From Anthoceros angustus (Eukaryota; Streptophyta; Anthocerotopsida; Anthocerotales; Anthocerotaceae), in the NCBI GenBank assembly GCA_010909165.1, contig MU008163.1, positions 806,001-870,000 of the forward strand: a DNA stretch of 64,000 bases. The letters run 5' to 3'. A program made the translations under genes and the position numbers. The notes beneath the pieces were generated by a model. That model ran no database searches, had not been told where the DNA came from, and saw only the letters and a list, made by a program, of their open reading frames with translations. The number at the start of each line of letters is the position of its first letter. The stretch's first letter is position 1. This document shows positions 44,560-55,196 of this stretch, piece after piece.

Positions 44560-46207
44560 TGGAGCTGGAAGATTCGCTCCCCCTCCATGATAAGTTTCCC
44601 TTGCTGTCAACCCGATTGCTTGAACGTGTCGCTCATGTAGTGTCTTCGATAGTCCCTTTGTGAGAAGATCTGCTGTGTTCTCCTCCGTGGCGACGTAGCT
44701 GAGGGTGACCTGTTTGTTGCTCACTACTTGCCGGATGAAATGGTGCTGTATCTCCACGTGCTTCGTCCGAGCGTGCAGAATTGGATTTAGAGTCATGGCG
44801 ATCGCTGATTGGTTGTCGCACTTGAGCTCTGTTGGCTGATGTTGCTCTTCATTAATGTCCTTCAGGAATTGGCGTATCCGAGGATTTCCTTAGCGCCAAT
44901 GAAGTTGCTGCACTCGCCGGGGTGGATGAGAGGCACACTGCCGCCATCTTCTTGCACGCCAGAGAGGCTGGTTGATCATGGTGCAATAAGTCGCTGTAGA
45001 TCTTCGCATCGGATCTCCAGCCTCAAGGCTCGAAAACATGTAAGTACAAGTTTGCTACTACCGTCGATATGAGAGGCCGAGGATCCGGTTCCTTTTAAGT
45101 ACCTAAGTATTCGCTTAACGATGTCCAAAGTGGGCTTTTCCAGGATTGGAAAGATACCTAGATGCTATATTTACAGCCTGGGATATATCCGGACGTGTCA
45201 TTGCTAGGTATAGAAGGCTTCTACCATATAGGGTACTTGCTTCATTTCTTCTATTTCTGCAGGTGTAGTAGGGGAATCTTCTGCTGACACCTTTTCACCT
45301 GCGGCTATGGGTGTGGTGACAGGTCTGGCATCTTTAAGGTTAAACCTATCCAGCAACTGGTCTACGTAATGTTGCTGGTGAATAAAAAAGGAATGTTCTG
45401 TTGCACTTCTCTCAAACTGGACACCTAGGGCGAACTTGAGAAGGCCTATGTCTACAATCTCGTACTCTTTGGCAAGTAAATCTTTACGATCGAATGATCT
45501 GAGGGAACTCAAAATGAAGTTGTCGTCAACATACAAGGTAAGTAAAGCAAAATTCTTTTCTTGTCTGAGGAGGTACACACTTGGGTCTGCGGCTAAAGGT
45601 AGGAAACCAGATTTCTTTAGGAACAAGTCCACTGTTTCGTTCCATACCTGAGCGGACTGTTTTAGTCCGTAGAGGGACTTCAGTAGCTTACAAACCTTCT
45701 TGCTATTTTTGATGTATCCGGAGGTTGAAGCATGTAAATGTCTTCATTCAAGGTGCCGTACAAAAAGGCAGTTTTAACGTCGACTTGGTGAATCTCCAGA
45801 TGGTGATGAGCTGCCAGTGCCAAGAGTATTCTAACTGATGTTGATTTCACCACAGGGCTATAAAGTCGGTTCTCTTCGTAGTCAAAACCAGGGACTTGGC
45901 TGAAGCCTCTGGCGACTAGCCTTGCTTTATGTCGTGCTACTGTCCCATCTGGATTCAGCTTTCTCCTAAAGGTCCACTTGCATGAAATGGGTTTACGACC
46001 CGGGGGTAGGTCGGTCAGTATCCAAGTTTTATTCGCAACCAGTCGTATTCGAGACTTAAACTGCGGTCCATTCGAGGGTTCGGAAGGCTTCTTCAATTGA
46101 TCGAGGCACATCCTGCATCTCAATGGCTGACATAGCTTGATATAGAGCCAGTTAACATGATGAGCTTCTTCTTGTTGTTGTTGTTGCACATCTTCATCTG
46201 GAGTCAA
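44560..46207 (-). pseudogene. Copia-2 reverse transcriptase and RNase H
   Basis: Seen from 46207 downward: WTFRRKLNPDGTVARHKARL, ARGFSQVPGFDYEENRLYSP, HHLEIHQVDVKTAFLYGTLN, LTLYVDDNFILSS with the catalytic YVDD (about 45530), DIGLLKFALGVQF and PVTTPIAAGEKV. Near 44560-44796 is the end of RNase H (HARTKHVEIQHHFIRQVV, ATEENTADLLTKGLSKT). Frame breaks lie near 45670 and 45000-45200. Confidence 0.9.
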
Positions 46208-46450
46208 AACCGGGTGGAGGTAAGGTTCTGGAGGTTGAAGCCCCGCTGGTAATTGTCCTTCCAGCTAGGCCGAGGAGGGCGTTGGAGTAGAGCGTCGAGT
46301 GAGGGCTCGGTACCGGTAAGGTTGCCCGTGGTCTTGCGCCATCGGTGAAGTGGGTCAAGTTCGCGCCTGGTTGGAGAGGTGGCTGACCTATGGCTTGTGG
46401 TTGTGCGGGTGCAGGTTGTGCAGGCGCTGGAGGCGGTGGTCAATTGTGGC

Positions 46451-47300
46451 TCAGGCCGAGCTATTGGTTGAGCGGCGATTGCCTATCTGGCCTTGCAGTT
46501 CAATGATTTCGTAATCTGTAGGGTTATATGTGTCCCCCTCAAGGTCAGAGAGGGAAGAAGGGGAGAAACCATGCAGGCTAGGAGCAGGCAGAGGGGTTTG
46601 AGTTTGCACATATTGCAGATAAGTATTGAGCAGTGTGACTTCATGAAAAAGCACGCTGCGTGAGAGGGTTACCTGACGGGTGGAAGGGTCAAGTAATCTG
46701 TATGCCTTGGATTGGTCAGAATAGCCGATGAATAAGAGCTTCTTACCCTTGTCGTCCCATTTCTTGCGCAGGTCATCAGGGATATGAGCGAATGCAGGGC
46801 TGCCAAAAATCCTGAAGTGAGATATGCGGGGCTTCTGGCCCGTCCACCGCTCATATGGTGTGATGTTGGGAAGCTCCTTCGTGGCGGTTTTAATATAGTT
46901 GGTCAGAGAAACGGCCAAGATCCTTGTGTAAGCCAACTTGAGCAGAACGAGATATTTTCCAGAATGATCATTCACCTTTACGCAAAAGGGTTTTGGGCTG
47001 GTGTATAAGGTACGGTAAGCCGCTTGATGCCTTGGTTGTGCAAGATTCACGGAAGGAGTGACTCGTATTCTCCGTTGTCCATTCAAGGTGCCGACCAAGT
47101 CTGTGTGCCCGCTAGTGCCACATACTCCGGAAGCATTGAAGGGCTGGTCTTTGTGCTTGAGGAAGTATATGCAAGAATAGCGGCTCCATTCGTCAGAATG
47201 TCAAAAATAGGAATGACCACCGAAGAGGATGTACTCATTGGGCCCAGATGTCCGAGTGGACGACCTCAAGAAACGCTTCGCTCTTGTAGGTAAGGGTCAT
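46451..47300 (-). pseudogene. Copia-2 integrase (partial)
   Basis: The frame contains the Copia integrase C-terminal signature: PNITPYERWTGQKPRISHFR, IFGSPAFAHIPDDLRKKWDD, LLFIGYSDQSKAYRLLDPST and VTLSRSVLFHEV. The catalytic-core part upstream (about 47000-47300) is not recoverable as one frame and runs straight into the gag duplication, so most of the core is missing or scrambled. Confidence 0.8.
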
Positions 47301-50118
47301 TGAAAGGTAGCTGGTTCACTTGGTGTATTGAGATCTCGCAGGTGTCTAGAGATATTTTCGGGATTGGGTCCCGATACATGGTTGGACCGACAGAATTCAA
47401 GTGGCGAATGAGGTGACCAGCTCGGATTGCCATAAGAGGGAGTCGACTTGGAGAGGGTTCTTGTGGTGACTTGGGTGTCGACAAGCGGGGAAGTTGACCG
47501 GATATTGAGAAGATAGAGATCGTTGTAAGGGAGGCCATGTGCTAGGATAGTCTTGGATGGGTCACGGAATCTATGAATAAGGCGGTTACCCGAAGGTGAT
47601 GACTAAGTTGTGTTCCGTGGCTAGCTTTGACCGATGGGTTCTTGGTCATGGGGACATGCAGACTCAGTGATGAGGAGACATTCTCCATTCGACAGCGGTG
47701 GAGACGCGTTTGCACTGCCACGGCTGTGGCGCTATCGTCTCCTAAGAGAACATGTTGGTCTGCAGGTGAATCATGGTAAGATTCAAAAGCTTCTTTGCTG
47801 CTGCAGATATGCGTAGTCGCGGAATCCAGGAACCATTTGCTTTCATCTGTTCTCGTGAGTGTTAAGCATACAGCAAGAACAGAGGTTGGAGAAGCTGACT
47901 TTGTGCTTGTGTAGTGGGATTCGTTACGAGGTGCATCGCGACGGGGTTCCCCAGCAAGTTTCTTCCTGCACTCATTTTCAAAGTGCCTGTGAATACGGCA
48001 CCGCAGACGGGCCCTTGGTCCCGCGGTCGTTGTTGTTGATACCGAAAGATGGTTGAGAAAAGGGCCTTGGCTTGGAAGTTGCCGCCGCCACCTCTTCGCG
48101 CCCCCTCTTGATGGAAGAGTGCATGATGCCGGATGGGACCGGCTTGTGGCTTGTGGATCTGCTGGATTCCTCCTCGAGGAGAGCTGCAACCACCTCGGTA
48201 AGTGTGTAGTTGGGTTGTTGCCCTGCTGCCGTCGCGTTGATAGCCGCGCGAATTGCTGAATTTTGAGCGCTAATGAATGTCCTGTATGCGGGCGGCAGAG
48301 AGGTTAGGAGGGCCACTGCGGCTTGGTGTTCGGAGATAACGGTACCTCCTGAAGCTAGCTTTGCTCTAAGGGATCGGAACAAGTTCACGTGTTGTTCAAC
48401 CGTATCTGAGTCTTTCATTCTTAGTGAATAAAACTGTCTTGTTGCGTTGATTAAGGACATGCTGCTTTGGGCCTGAAACATGTCTTTGAAAGTCCTCCAG
48501 ATGGCGTTGGAAGTGGTTTGGCCACTTGTGTGGTGCATCATGCTCTTGTCAATGGCGTAAATCAGGATGCTACGGCACGCTTGTCCTTCTTGATCCAAGC
48601 CGCAACTGATCAGCTGTGGGGAGTGGTTGTGATGGAAGGTTGGGCGACAGTGCGCGACTATCCCCATGAGATCATGCTCTTCTAGCAGCAGTTGATGCAT
48701 CCGCCAGATGTCCGAGTGGGCGACCTCAAGAACAACGCTTCGCTCTTGTAGGTAAGGGTCATTGAAAGGTAGCTGGTTCACTTGGTGTATTGAGATCTCG
48801 CGGTGCAGGTGTCTAGAGATATTTTCCACAATTGGGTCCCGATACATGGTTGGACGATTCAAGTAGCGGTCTTGAGGTGACCAGCTCGGCAGTGCCATAA
48901 GAGAGTCGACTTGGAGAGGGTTCTTGTGGGCGACTTGGGTGTCGACAAGGGAAGTTGTGGATATTGAGAAGATAGAGATCGTTGTAAGGAGGCCATGTGC
49001 TAGGATAGTCTTGGATGGGTCACGGAATCTATGAATAAGGCGTGGTTACCACGAAGGTGATGACTAAGTTGTGTTCCGTGGCTAGCTTTCTGACAGGTTC
49101 TTGGTCATGCGGGGACATGCGGGACTCGATGATGAGGAGACATTCTCCATTCGGCGGTGGGAGGCGTTGCGGTACACTACGGCCGCGCTATCGTCTCCTA
49201 AGAGAACATGTTGGTCGGTGAATCATGGTAAGATTCAAAAGCTTCTTTGCTGCGGATGCGTAGTCAGCGGAATCCAGAACCATTTGCTTTCATCTCTCGT
49301 GAGTGTTAAGCATAGCAAGAACAGAGGTTGGAGAAGCGACTTTGTGCTTGTGTAGTGGGATTCGTTACGAGGTGCATCGCGACGGGTTCCCAGCAAGTTT
49401 CTTCACACTCATTTTCAAAGTGCCTGTGAATACGGCACCGCACGGGCCCTTGGTCCCGTCGAGGTTGCTTGTTGATCGAAAGATGGTTGAGAAAAGGGCC
49501 TTCGCTTGAAGTTGCATGCCGCCACCTCTTCGCGCGCGTCCTCTTGATGGAAGAGTGCATGATCTTTGGATGGGGGCTTGTGGCTTGTGGATCTGCTGGA
49601 TTCCTCCTCGAGGAGAGCTGCAACCACCTCGTAAGTGTGTAGTTGGGTTGTTGCCCCTGCCGCGTTGATAGCCGCGGTCTTTGAGCGCTAATGAATGTCC
49701 TGTGCGGGCGGAGAGGTTAGGAGGGCCACTGCGGCTTGGTGTTCGGAGATAACGGTACCTCCTGAAGCTAGCTTTGCTCTAAGGGATCGGAACAAGTTCA
49801 CGTGTTGTTCAACCGTATCTGAGTCTTTCATTCTTAGTGAATAAAACTGTCTTGTTGCGTTGATTAAGGACATGCCGCTTTGGGCACGAAACATGTCTTT
49901 GAAAGTCCTCCGGATGGCGTTGGAAGTGGTTTGGCCACTTGTGTGGTGCATCATGCTCTTGTCAATGGCGTAAATCAGGATGCTACGGCACGCTTGTCCT
50001 TCTTGATCCAAGCCGCAACTGATCAGCTGTGGGGAGTGGTTGTGATGGAAGGTTGGGCGACAGTGCGCGACTATCCCCATGAGATCATGCTCTTCTAGCA
50101 GCAGTTGATGCATCCGCC
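47240..50118 (-). repeat. Head-to-tail duplication of Copia-2 gag/protease (about 1.4 kb unit)
   Basis: Unit A is about 47240-48704 and unit B about 48705-50118. Both encode on the reverse strand the gag UBN2 domain (DIWRMHQLLLEEHDLMGIVA, FKDMFQAQSSMSLINATRQF, LFRSLRAKLASGGTVISEHQ), a CxxH...C knuckle (CRIHRHFENEC) and the protease start (WFLDSATTHIC in unit A). Copies differ by many small gaps, particularly between 49060 and 49690. Confidence 0.9.
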
Positions 50119-50629
50119 AGATGTCGAGTCGCCTCGTGAAGCGATCTCGATCTCTAAACTCTACCTTGGTTGTATTCACAATTTGAGCCATGAGTGTACG
50201 CTGTGCAAGACGGGTGAGTTTCGTTGCAAGCAATTTGGTTGTATGCTGACCTAGCGGGTCGAAATGGGGCACTCACAGTGCTTCCGATTCATTATTTGTG
50301 CATACAGGCAAGTTGGAAATGGCGACGAGGAGTGCCTCCATCTGCGATTTGATTAGAACTATCTGGCTCTTGAGATGGTCTTCAGTGGAGGTAGCAGAGG
50401 TGCGAGGAGTTGATGAAGCCGTGCTGCTGTAGCGTGCAGGTAAGGCTGTCACTCGGTGAAGTCTTGAGGTACTTCTTGCATCTGGAAAATAGCCGGGTCT
50501 AATAACGAAGGTATCTCCGCAGTAGTCACAGGTTCTTGGTGGCGTCACTGGTCGCTCGCGGCGAGGTGTGAGGATTCGCTCGGCATTTCTGCTCGGTGCG
50601 TAACTCGCCGGGGTGCGACGCCGAGGCAT
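49688..50629 (-). pseudogene. Copia-2 gag N-terminal region
   Basis: The start MPRRRTPASYAPSRNAERIL (ATG near 50629) leads to a CDYCGDTF pair and, in a second frame from about 50235, RDRFTRRLDIWRMHQLLLEE and the UBN2-type domain. This is the intact 5' part of the gag gene, adjoining the primer site. Confidence 0.75.
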
Positions 50630-50750
50630 GGCAGGTTGCCTAGGATCGTTGAAGCTTGCTTCCGTCGCTCCGGGTGCTCATCATTACGAGTGGCTGAAGA
50701 AAGCCAGACGCGAGGCGCGTGCGCGAAGCCGAACGGGGCAAGACTCCTCC

Positions 50751-50762
50751 GCTCTGATACCA
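50751..50762 (-). other. Copia-2 primer binding site (initiator tRNA-Met)
   Basis: The element strand reads TGGTATCAGAGC immediately inside the 5' LTR, a perfect 12-base match to the plant initiator tRNA-Met 3' end. Confidence 0.95.
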
Positions 50763-50978
50763 TAAAGTGCATACGAATTTGCGTAAAGAGAGTGTTTTGT
50801 GATTAAGGGTACTGGTACATTTATACACGTATTGGTGGTTGTAACTGTGTCTGGTAATAACTGCTGGTGAATAACTGATTAACTGTTATTAACCGATCTT
50901 AATTTACGTAATTGCCACATGTGCGAAACGTGCCCTAAACGAGTCCTGCCCAGTGTAGCCGGCGCATGGTGCACAACA
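50763..50978 (-). repeat. Copia-2 5' LTR (right)
   Basis: 216 bp, matching the ends of the left LTR, with the target duplication AGAGT directly outside (50979-50983). Confidence 0.93.
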
Positions 50979-50983
50979 AGAGT

Positions 50984-51386
50984 CTCAGGGCGGTGGTGCC
51001 TTTCCACCGGCCAGTTTCGGTACTTTAGCAGTAGGAGCTGTCGGCTGGCTAATCCGCCACTACCATCGATACTTCCGTCTTGTGAACAGCTTAGCAACCG
51101 TTATACGTAATACATGTCCATATCCAGGCCACCTTGCGTCCAGAGGACGGTCTTTGTTTTTCTTTTTGGTGACTCCTATCTCCTACTACAGTGCTAGTGA
51201 CAAGGCGGACAGCCCACTGCTGTTTTTCATCCAGGTGCTGCATTGTGGGCTGAAGGAATAAGACGGCGTTGGCGATCTTGATCCGAAAGCTGGGCCTCCA
51301 CGGTGCTCCGCATATAAGGGCCATGCTTCTTCTTGACATGATCAGAGCACAGTTCCAGAGGTTCTGCAGAGCACAGGATATACGTC
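50984..51386 (+). promoter_or_regulatory. SCPL2 upstream region
   Basis: The 403 bp between Copia-2 and the SCPL2 start resemble the upstream regions of SCPL3 (about 54780-55196) and, more weakly, SCPL4 (about 58550-58790): shared words include 'taccatcgatacttccgtc', 'acagtgctagtgacaaggcg' and 'gggcctccacggtgctccgc'. The duplication units therefore include promoters. No TATA box could be assigned with confidence. Confidence 0.6.
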
Positions 51387-53667
51387 ATGGCTCACCAGCG
51401 CAGGATGCTCTGCCTGTTGTTGTTTGCTTGCATCAGTGCGGTGCTCAGAGTGTCAGGGGCTCCTGACAGCGACAGAATTGTGTCACTCCCGGGGCAGCCT
51501 GCAGCTCCTTTTTCACTCTACTCTGGATATGTGACCGTTGATAAGGACCACGGCAGAGCCCTGTTTTACTTCTTTGCGGAAGCAGCTAGCAATGCAAGTA
51601 GCAAGCCGCTTGTCCTCTGGCTAAATGGAGGTATCAGCATGGCTGCCCAGGCTAATGGAATCCCAGTGCCAGTCATGTAGCAGTTGGTCAATTGGACTAC
51701 CCGTAGAACTTGCAAGGGCTGAATAATTTCCAAACGTGGGTGGGTGCAGGGCCCGGATGTTCGTCCTTGGGAGGTGGTGCCTTCAGCGAGTTGGGCCCTT
51801 TTTTTCCTAACCCCGACGGCACGCCGGGGCTTATTGCCAACCCTTATTCCTGGAATCAAGGTACCACGCTCCTGCGATCAGACCATCAGGCAAGCCTGAT
51901 GTGTTGATGCGGAACCTGGACATCCTGAAGAGTGAAGTTTTATCATCACTTAACATCTCATTTCGTGCAGAGGCAAACGTCATCTTCCTGGAGAGTCCCG
52001 CTGGAGTGGGGTTCTCCTATTCCAACACCTCCTCGGATCTGTTGCTCTGGGATGATAGCAGAGTCGGTAAGCTCTACAAGGCTCCATATATCTCACATCG
52101 TGCACGAGTCTTCCAGATGCCCCACTGTATGTCTACCTGCTGCCACCTGATATCCTGAAAATGGATGAACATATCAGCCGATGATTCCCTGGCGTTTCTA
52201 AACGGCTGGATCGACAAGTTTCCAGAATACCAGGGCAGAGATTTGTACCTCGCTGGAGAAGACTACGCAGGTAACCATCTCCATTCTGCAGTTGAATGGT
52301 CTCGGCTCATGGTCACCTCAAGACGTTCACACTGACCAACCCACCAAGAGTACAACAGGACACTACATTCCAGACTTGGCAATTCGAATCATCAAGTTCA
52401 GCAAAATCCCAGCAAACTACAACTTCAACTTGAAGGGCGTTCTCGTGAGTCCTAATCCCTGCAAACCATGTCCACAGCTCGCGGCACTCTCGAGCTCCAA
52501 CCGGGGCCCGATTCATGCAAGTATTGGTAGTGCACAGCTGAAGCCCACATTTCCATTTCTTGCTGCGCAGCTTGGAAATCCGTATTTGTCTCTTCCCACG
52601 GACATGGCGGCCAATTCCAACTACACTTTTTCCCACGGCGCAATGTCCGAGCAGACGTTCGAGTCCATTATAGAAAACTGCAACGGATTCGAGGACTTCG
52701 ACTGGGCATCTGTTAATTGGAACCTCAGCGACGCCTGTATCAACGCGCTGTTTGACAGCCTTGGCGAGAGCTCAGACTTCGTCAATCCCTATGATGTGAT
52801 TGTGGATGTCTGCCTCCCCGAAGCCGCGAAGCAGGAACTCACGTTCGAGAACATCCGCTCTGTAAGAAAACTGCATCATGCTGATCAATTCCTAACTTCA
52901 GTCGCGGATGATCTTTCCCTTTCCCCAGGTCACACATATCTGGTCTGCAGCAGCAGCAGGGAATAAATCAGCGCCAAGTCAGCTTGGGAACCGACGTCTG
53001 CATTAACAACGAGGTGTTGCAATACCTGAGCCTGCGGGACGTACAGCAGGCTCTCAACGTTCCCTGGCAGGTGAGCTGGAGTCTGTGTACTGACGCAATC
53101 GGCTACAATCTCAGCGACATGAAACGCGACATGCTACCCGAGCTCGTGGAGATCATTCAGGCCGATATCCCCGTTGTGCTATTCAGGTAACCTACTGGGT
53201 CCATACACAAATTTCCTCATCCCGATGTGGCTCAACACGATCAATCTCTAACCCCGTCGGGCATGTCCCAACAGTGGAGACCAAGACGCCGTTGTCCCTT
53301 TTGTGGGAACGAGGCACCTCGGCATCAAGCTCGCCCAAGAGTTGAACCTAACTGCTTCAGATTACGGCGTTTGGTTTGTCGACAAGCAGGTGAGGATGGC
53401 ACTGGCGGCCGCAGATGACTCTCCATTTCAAATTAGCACTGCGGATGGCATGTCCTCCAGCACATGGAATGAAAGCTGACAAAGGTGATGGAAACCGGGA
53501 TGCAGGTGGCTGGATGGAGACAGAATTTCGGACCCACAAACATTCTGACCTTTGCAACCGTGAGGGGAGCAGCTCACATGGTCGCAATCAGCCAACCGGC
53601 TCGAGCGCTGCAACTGTTTGCCTCTTTCCTGGCCCACTCGCCTCTGCCCACCATGCCTCCATTTTAG
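51387..53667 (+). CDS. SCPL2: serine carboxypeptidase-like protein with Ser-to-Asp nucleophile change
   Basis: Nine exons (51387-51630, 51750-51860, 51971-52066, 52178-52270, 52359-52444, 52571-52861, 52951-53186, 53275-53389, 53506-53667) give 477 aa without frame defects. Signal peptide [20 protein letters not shown], then [29 protein letters not shown] (oxyanion and carboxylate binding), [32 protein letters not shown] and [11 protein letters not shown] (His448). The nucleophile elbow reads GEDYAG: Asp179 replaces the catalytic Ser (codons GGA GAA GAC TAC GCA). S10 carboxypeptidases need that Ser, so peptidase or acyltransferase action by the normal mechanism is not expected. Splicing at exon 7 uses a tandem CAGCAG acceptor. 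Compared with SCPL1 it lacks one intron and the Pro-rich tail. Copia-2 lies 409 bp upstream. Confidence 0.92.
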
Positions 53668-53989
53668 CCCTGCCTGTCACGGTCCTATGACCTGCAAAAC
53701 GAGCGTCTCTAGACGTTCGCACTCGTTTCAAAGTCACCTACCTCGTCATGTTCCATTTACAGTAGCCAACCACCACTCCTTTCACACCTGCGAAAACGAG
53801 CTTATATGATTATTCCAGCGACAAGAACGCTGGATGCTGCTCAATTGGCTGGAGTCTTTTTCAAGGCTTAAGAAATTTATCTGTGATCTCTAATAATGAT
53901 AATAGAGTACATTAGAACAACAAGTTGAAGAATTTTATTTAAGTTTACTAAGATTTTTTTTTCTCATCATCGGACTTGATACTTGATAA

Positions 53990-54210
53990 CTTGTACCATC
54001 GTGTACCTAAGCGTACCTAATCTACTAGTACCAAGAGCATCCATTCCCTCTAGACACCCCATCTTGACAACTTGTCCCATCCTGTACCTAACTTACTTGT
54101 ACTAAGAGCATCCATTCCCTCTAGACACCTCATCCAAGTATGCTTGTACCATCATGTACCTAAGTTACTTGTTCTAAGGGCATCCATTCCCTCTAGGCAC
54201 CTCATCGTTG
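53990..54210 (+). repeat. Tandem repeat of about 65-75 bp, three units
   Basis: Each unit contains 'gtacc(t)a...gtacctaa', a 'ttact(a)gt' word and 'gcatccattccctcta' followed by 'cacc(c/t)catc'. Confidence 0.88.
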
Positions 54211-54906
54211 AAGTGCAGGATGCTTAACAACAACATTACTATAAATGTGTCTCCATATATTAAAGATATAAACCCTATCTTGATATCTATTTTTTTAAGG
54301 AGTTCCTAACTTCCTAACAACTAGTCCTAGTCTCATCTTCAATCTTATCTCAAGCAAGTTCTGCAATTTCTTAATTTTCACTATAATATTATTTTTCCCT
54401 TATGGTTGTCCAGCTTGCTTAAGCTCAATCCAGAGAAGCCTCTTGTGTATTCTGCATATTCAATCCTGTAAGCAATTGGAATAAGGCGTCTTGCAAGACC
54501 TTGATGAGAACTAAAGCAAAACCCATGTATCGGCCTTCATCCATGTCCTTGCCTGTGGGCTACAACGAGATCTCCCGTCTACAGTTACAAGGCCCACAGT
54601 ACTAAATGCAGTTCAGTGTTTTCCAAGAGTCCCATTCCGGAGCAGAAGAGATAAGAGTGATTCATACTGTTGGCCAAGATCTGTTTCATAGCCGGCTCCA
54701 GCGTGTAGTCCTAGCGTGCAGAAGACGGCCTCATTCGTACATTGAAATTGACGGACATTGAAATTGCCCACCATAGGAGGTGTTTAATGGCTAATCAGCC
54801 GCTACCATCGATGCTTCCGTCCTACGAACAGCTTAGCAACCATAATAAGTAGTACATGTCCATAGCCCGTACAGAAGTGGGTCTTGTGCTTCGTTTTGGT
54901 GATTCA

Positions 54907-54993
54907 GATCTCCTATCGACAGTGCTAGTGACAAGGATCTCCTATCGACAGTGCTAGTGACAAGGATCTCCTATCGACAGTGCTAGTGACAAG
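54907..54993 (+). repeat. 28-bp tandem triplication upstream of SCPL3
   Basis: Three exact copies of 'gatctcctatcgacagtgct' plus 'agtgacaa' with a gg spacer. The SCPL2 and SCPL4 upstream regions have one related copy each. Confidence 0.92.
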
Positions 54994-55196
54994 GCGGACA
55001 GCCCACTGCTTTTTTTCATGCAGGCGCTGCATTGTGAGCTGAAGGAACAAGACGCCGGCTGACGGCGTTGGCAACCTTGATCTGAAAGCAGGGCCTCCAC
55101 AGTGCTCCGCAGATAAGGGCCATGCTTCCTCCTCATGCTCACACCAAATGACCGCTGCACATTTTCACAGGTTCTGCAGAGCTCAGGATTCGCATC

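Larger units (their letters stand above)
43847..50978 (-). mobile_element. Copia-2: complete Ty1/Copia LTR retrotransposon
   Basis: The element is 7132 bp on the reverse strand, flanked by target duplications AGAGT (43842-43846 and 50979-50983). The LTRs begin TGTTGTGCACC and end CACTTTA on the element strand (TG...TA rather than TG...CA). Transcription order: 5' LTR 50978-50763, primer site, gag (duplicated), protease, integrase, reverse transcriptase, RNase H, purine tract, 3' LTR. Frames are repeatedly broken, so it is not autonomous as written. It inserted about 400 bp upstream of SCPL2. Confidence 0.93.
53668..55196. other. Spacer between SCPL2 and SCPL3
   Basis: Contains the SCPL2 3' region, a three-unit repeat of about 65-75 bp (53990-54210, marked by 'gagcatccattccctctag'), an AT-rich stretch (54200-54420), and the SCPL3 upstream region with a 28-bp triple repeat (54907-54993). 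The 54420-55100 part is paralogous to 58050-58740 upstream of SCPL4. No other gene was recognised. Confidence 0.65.
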
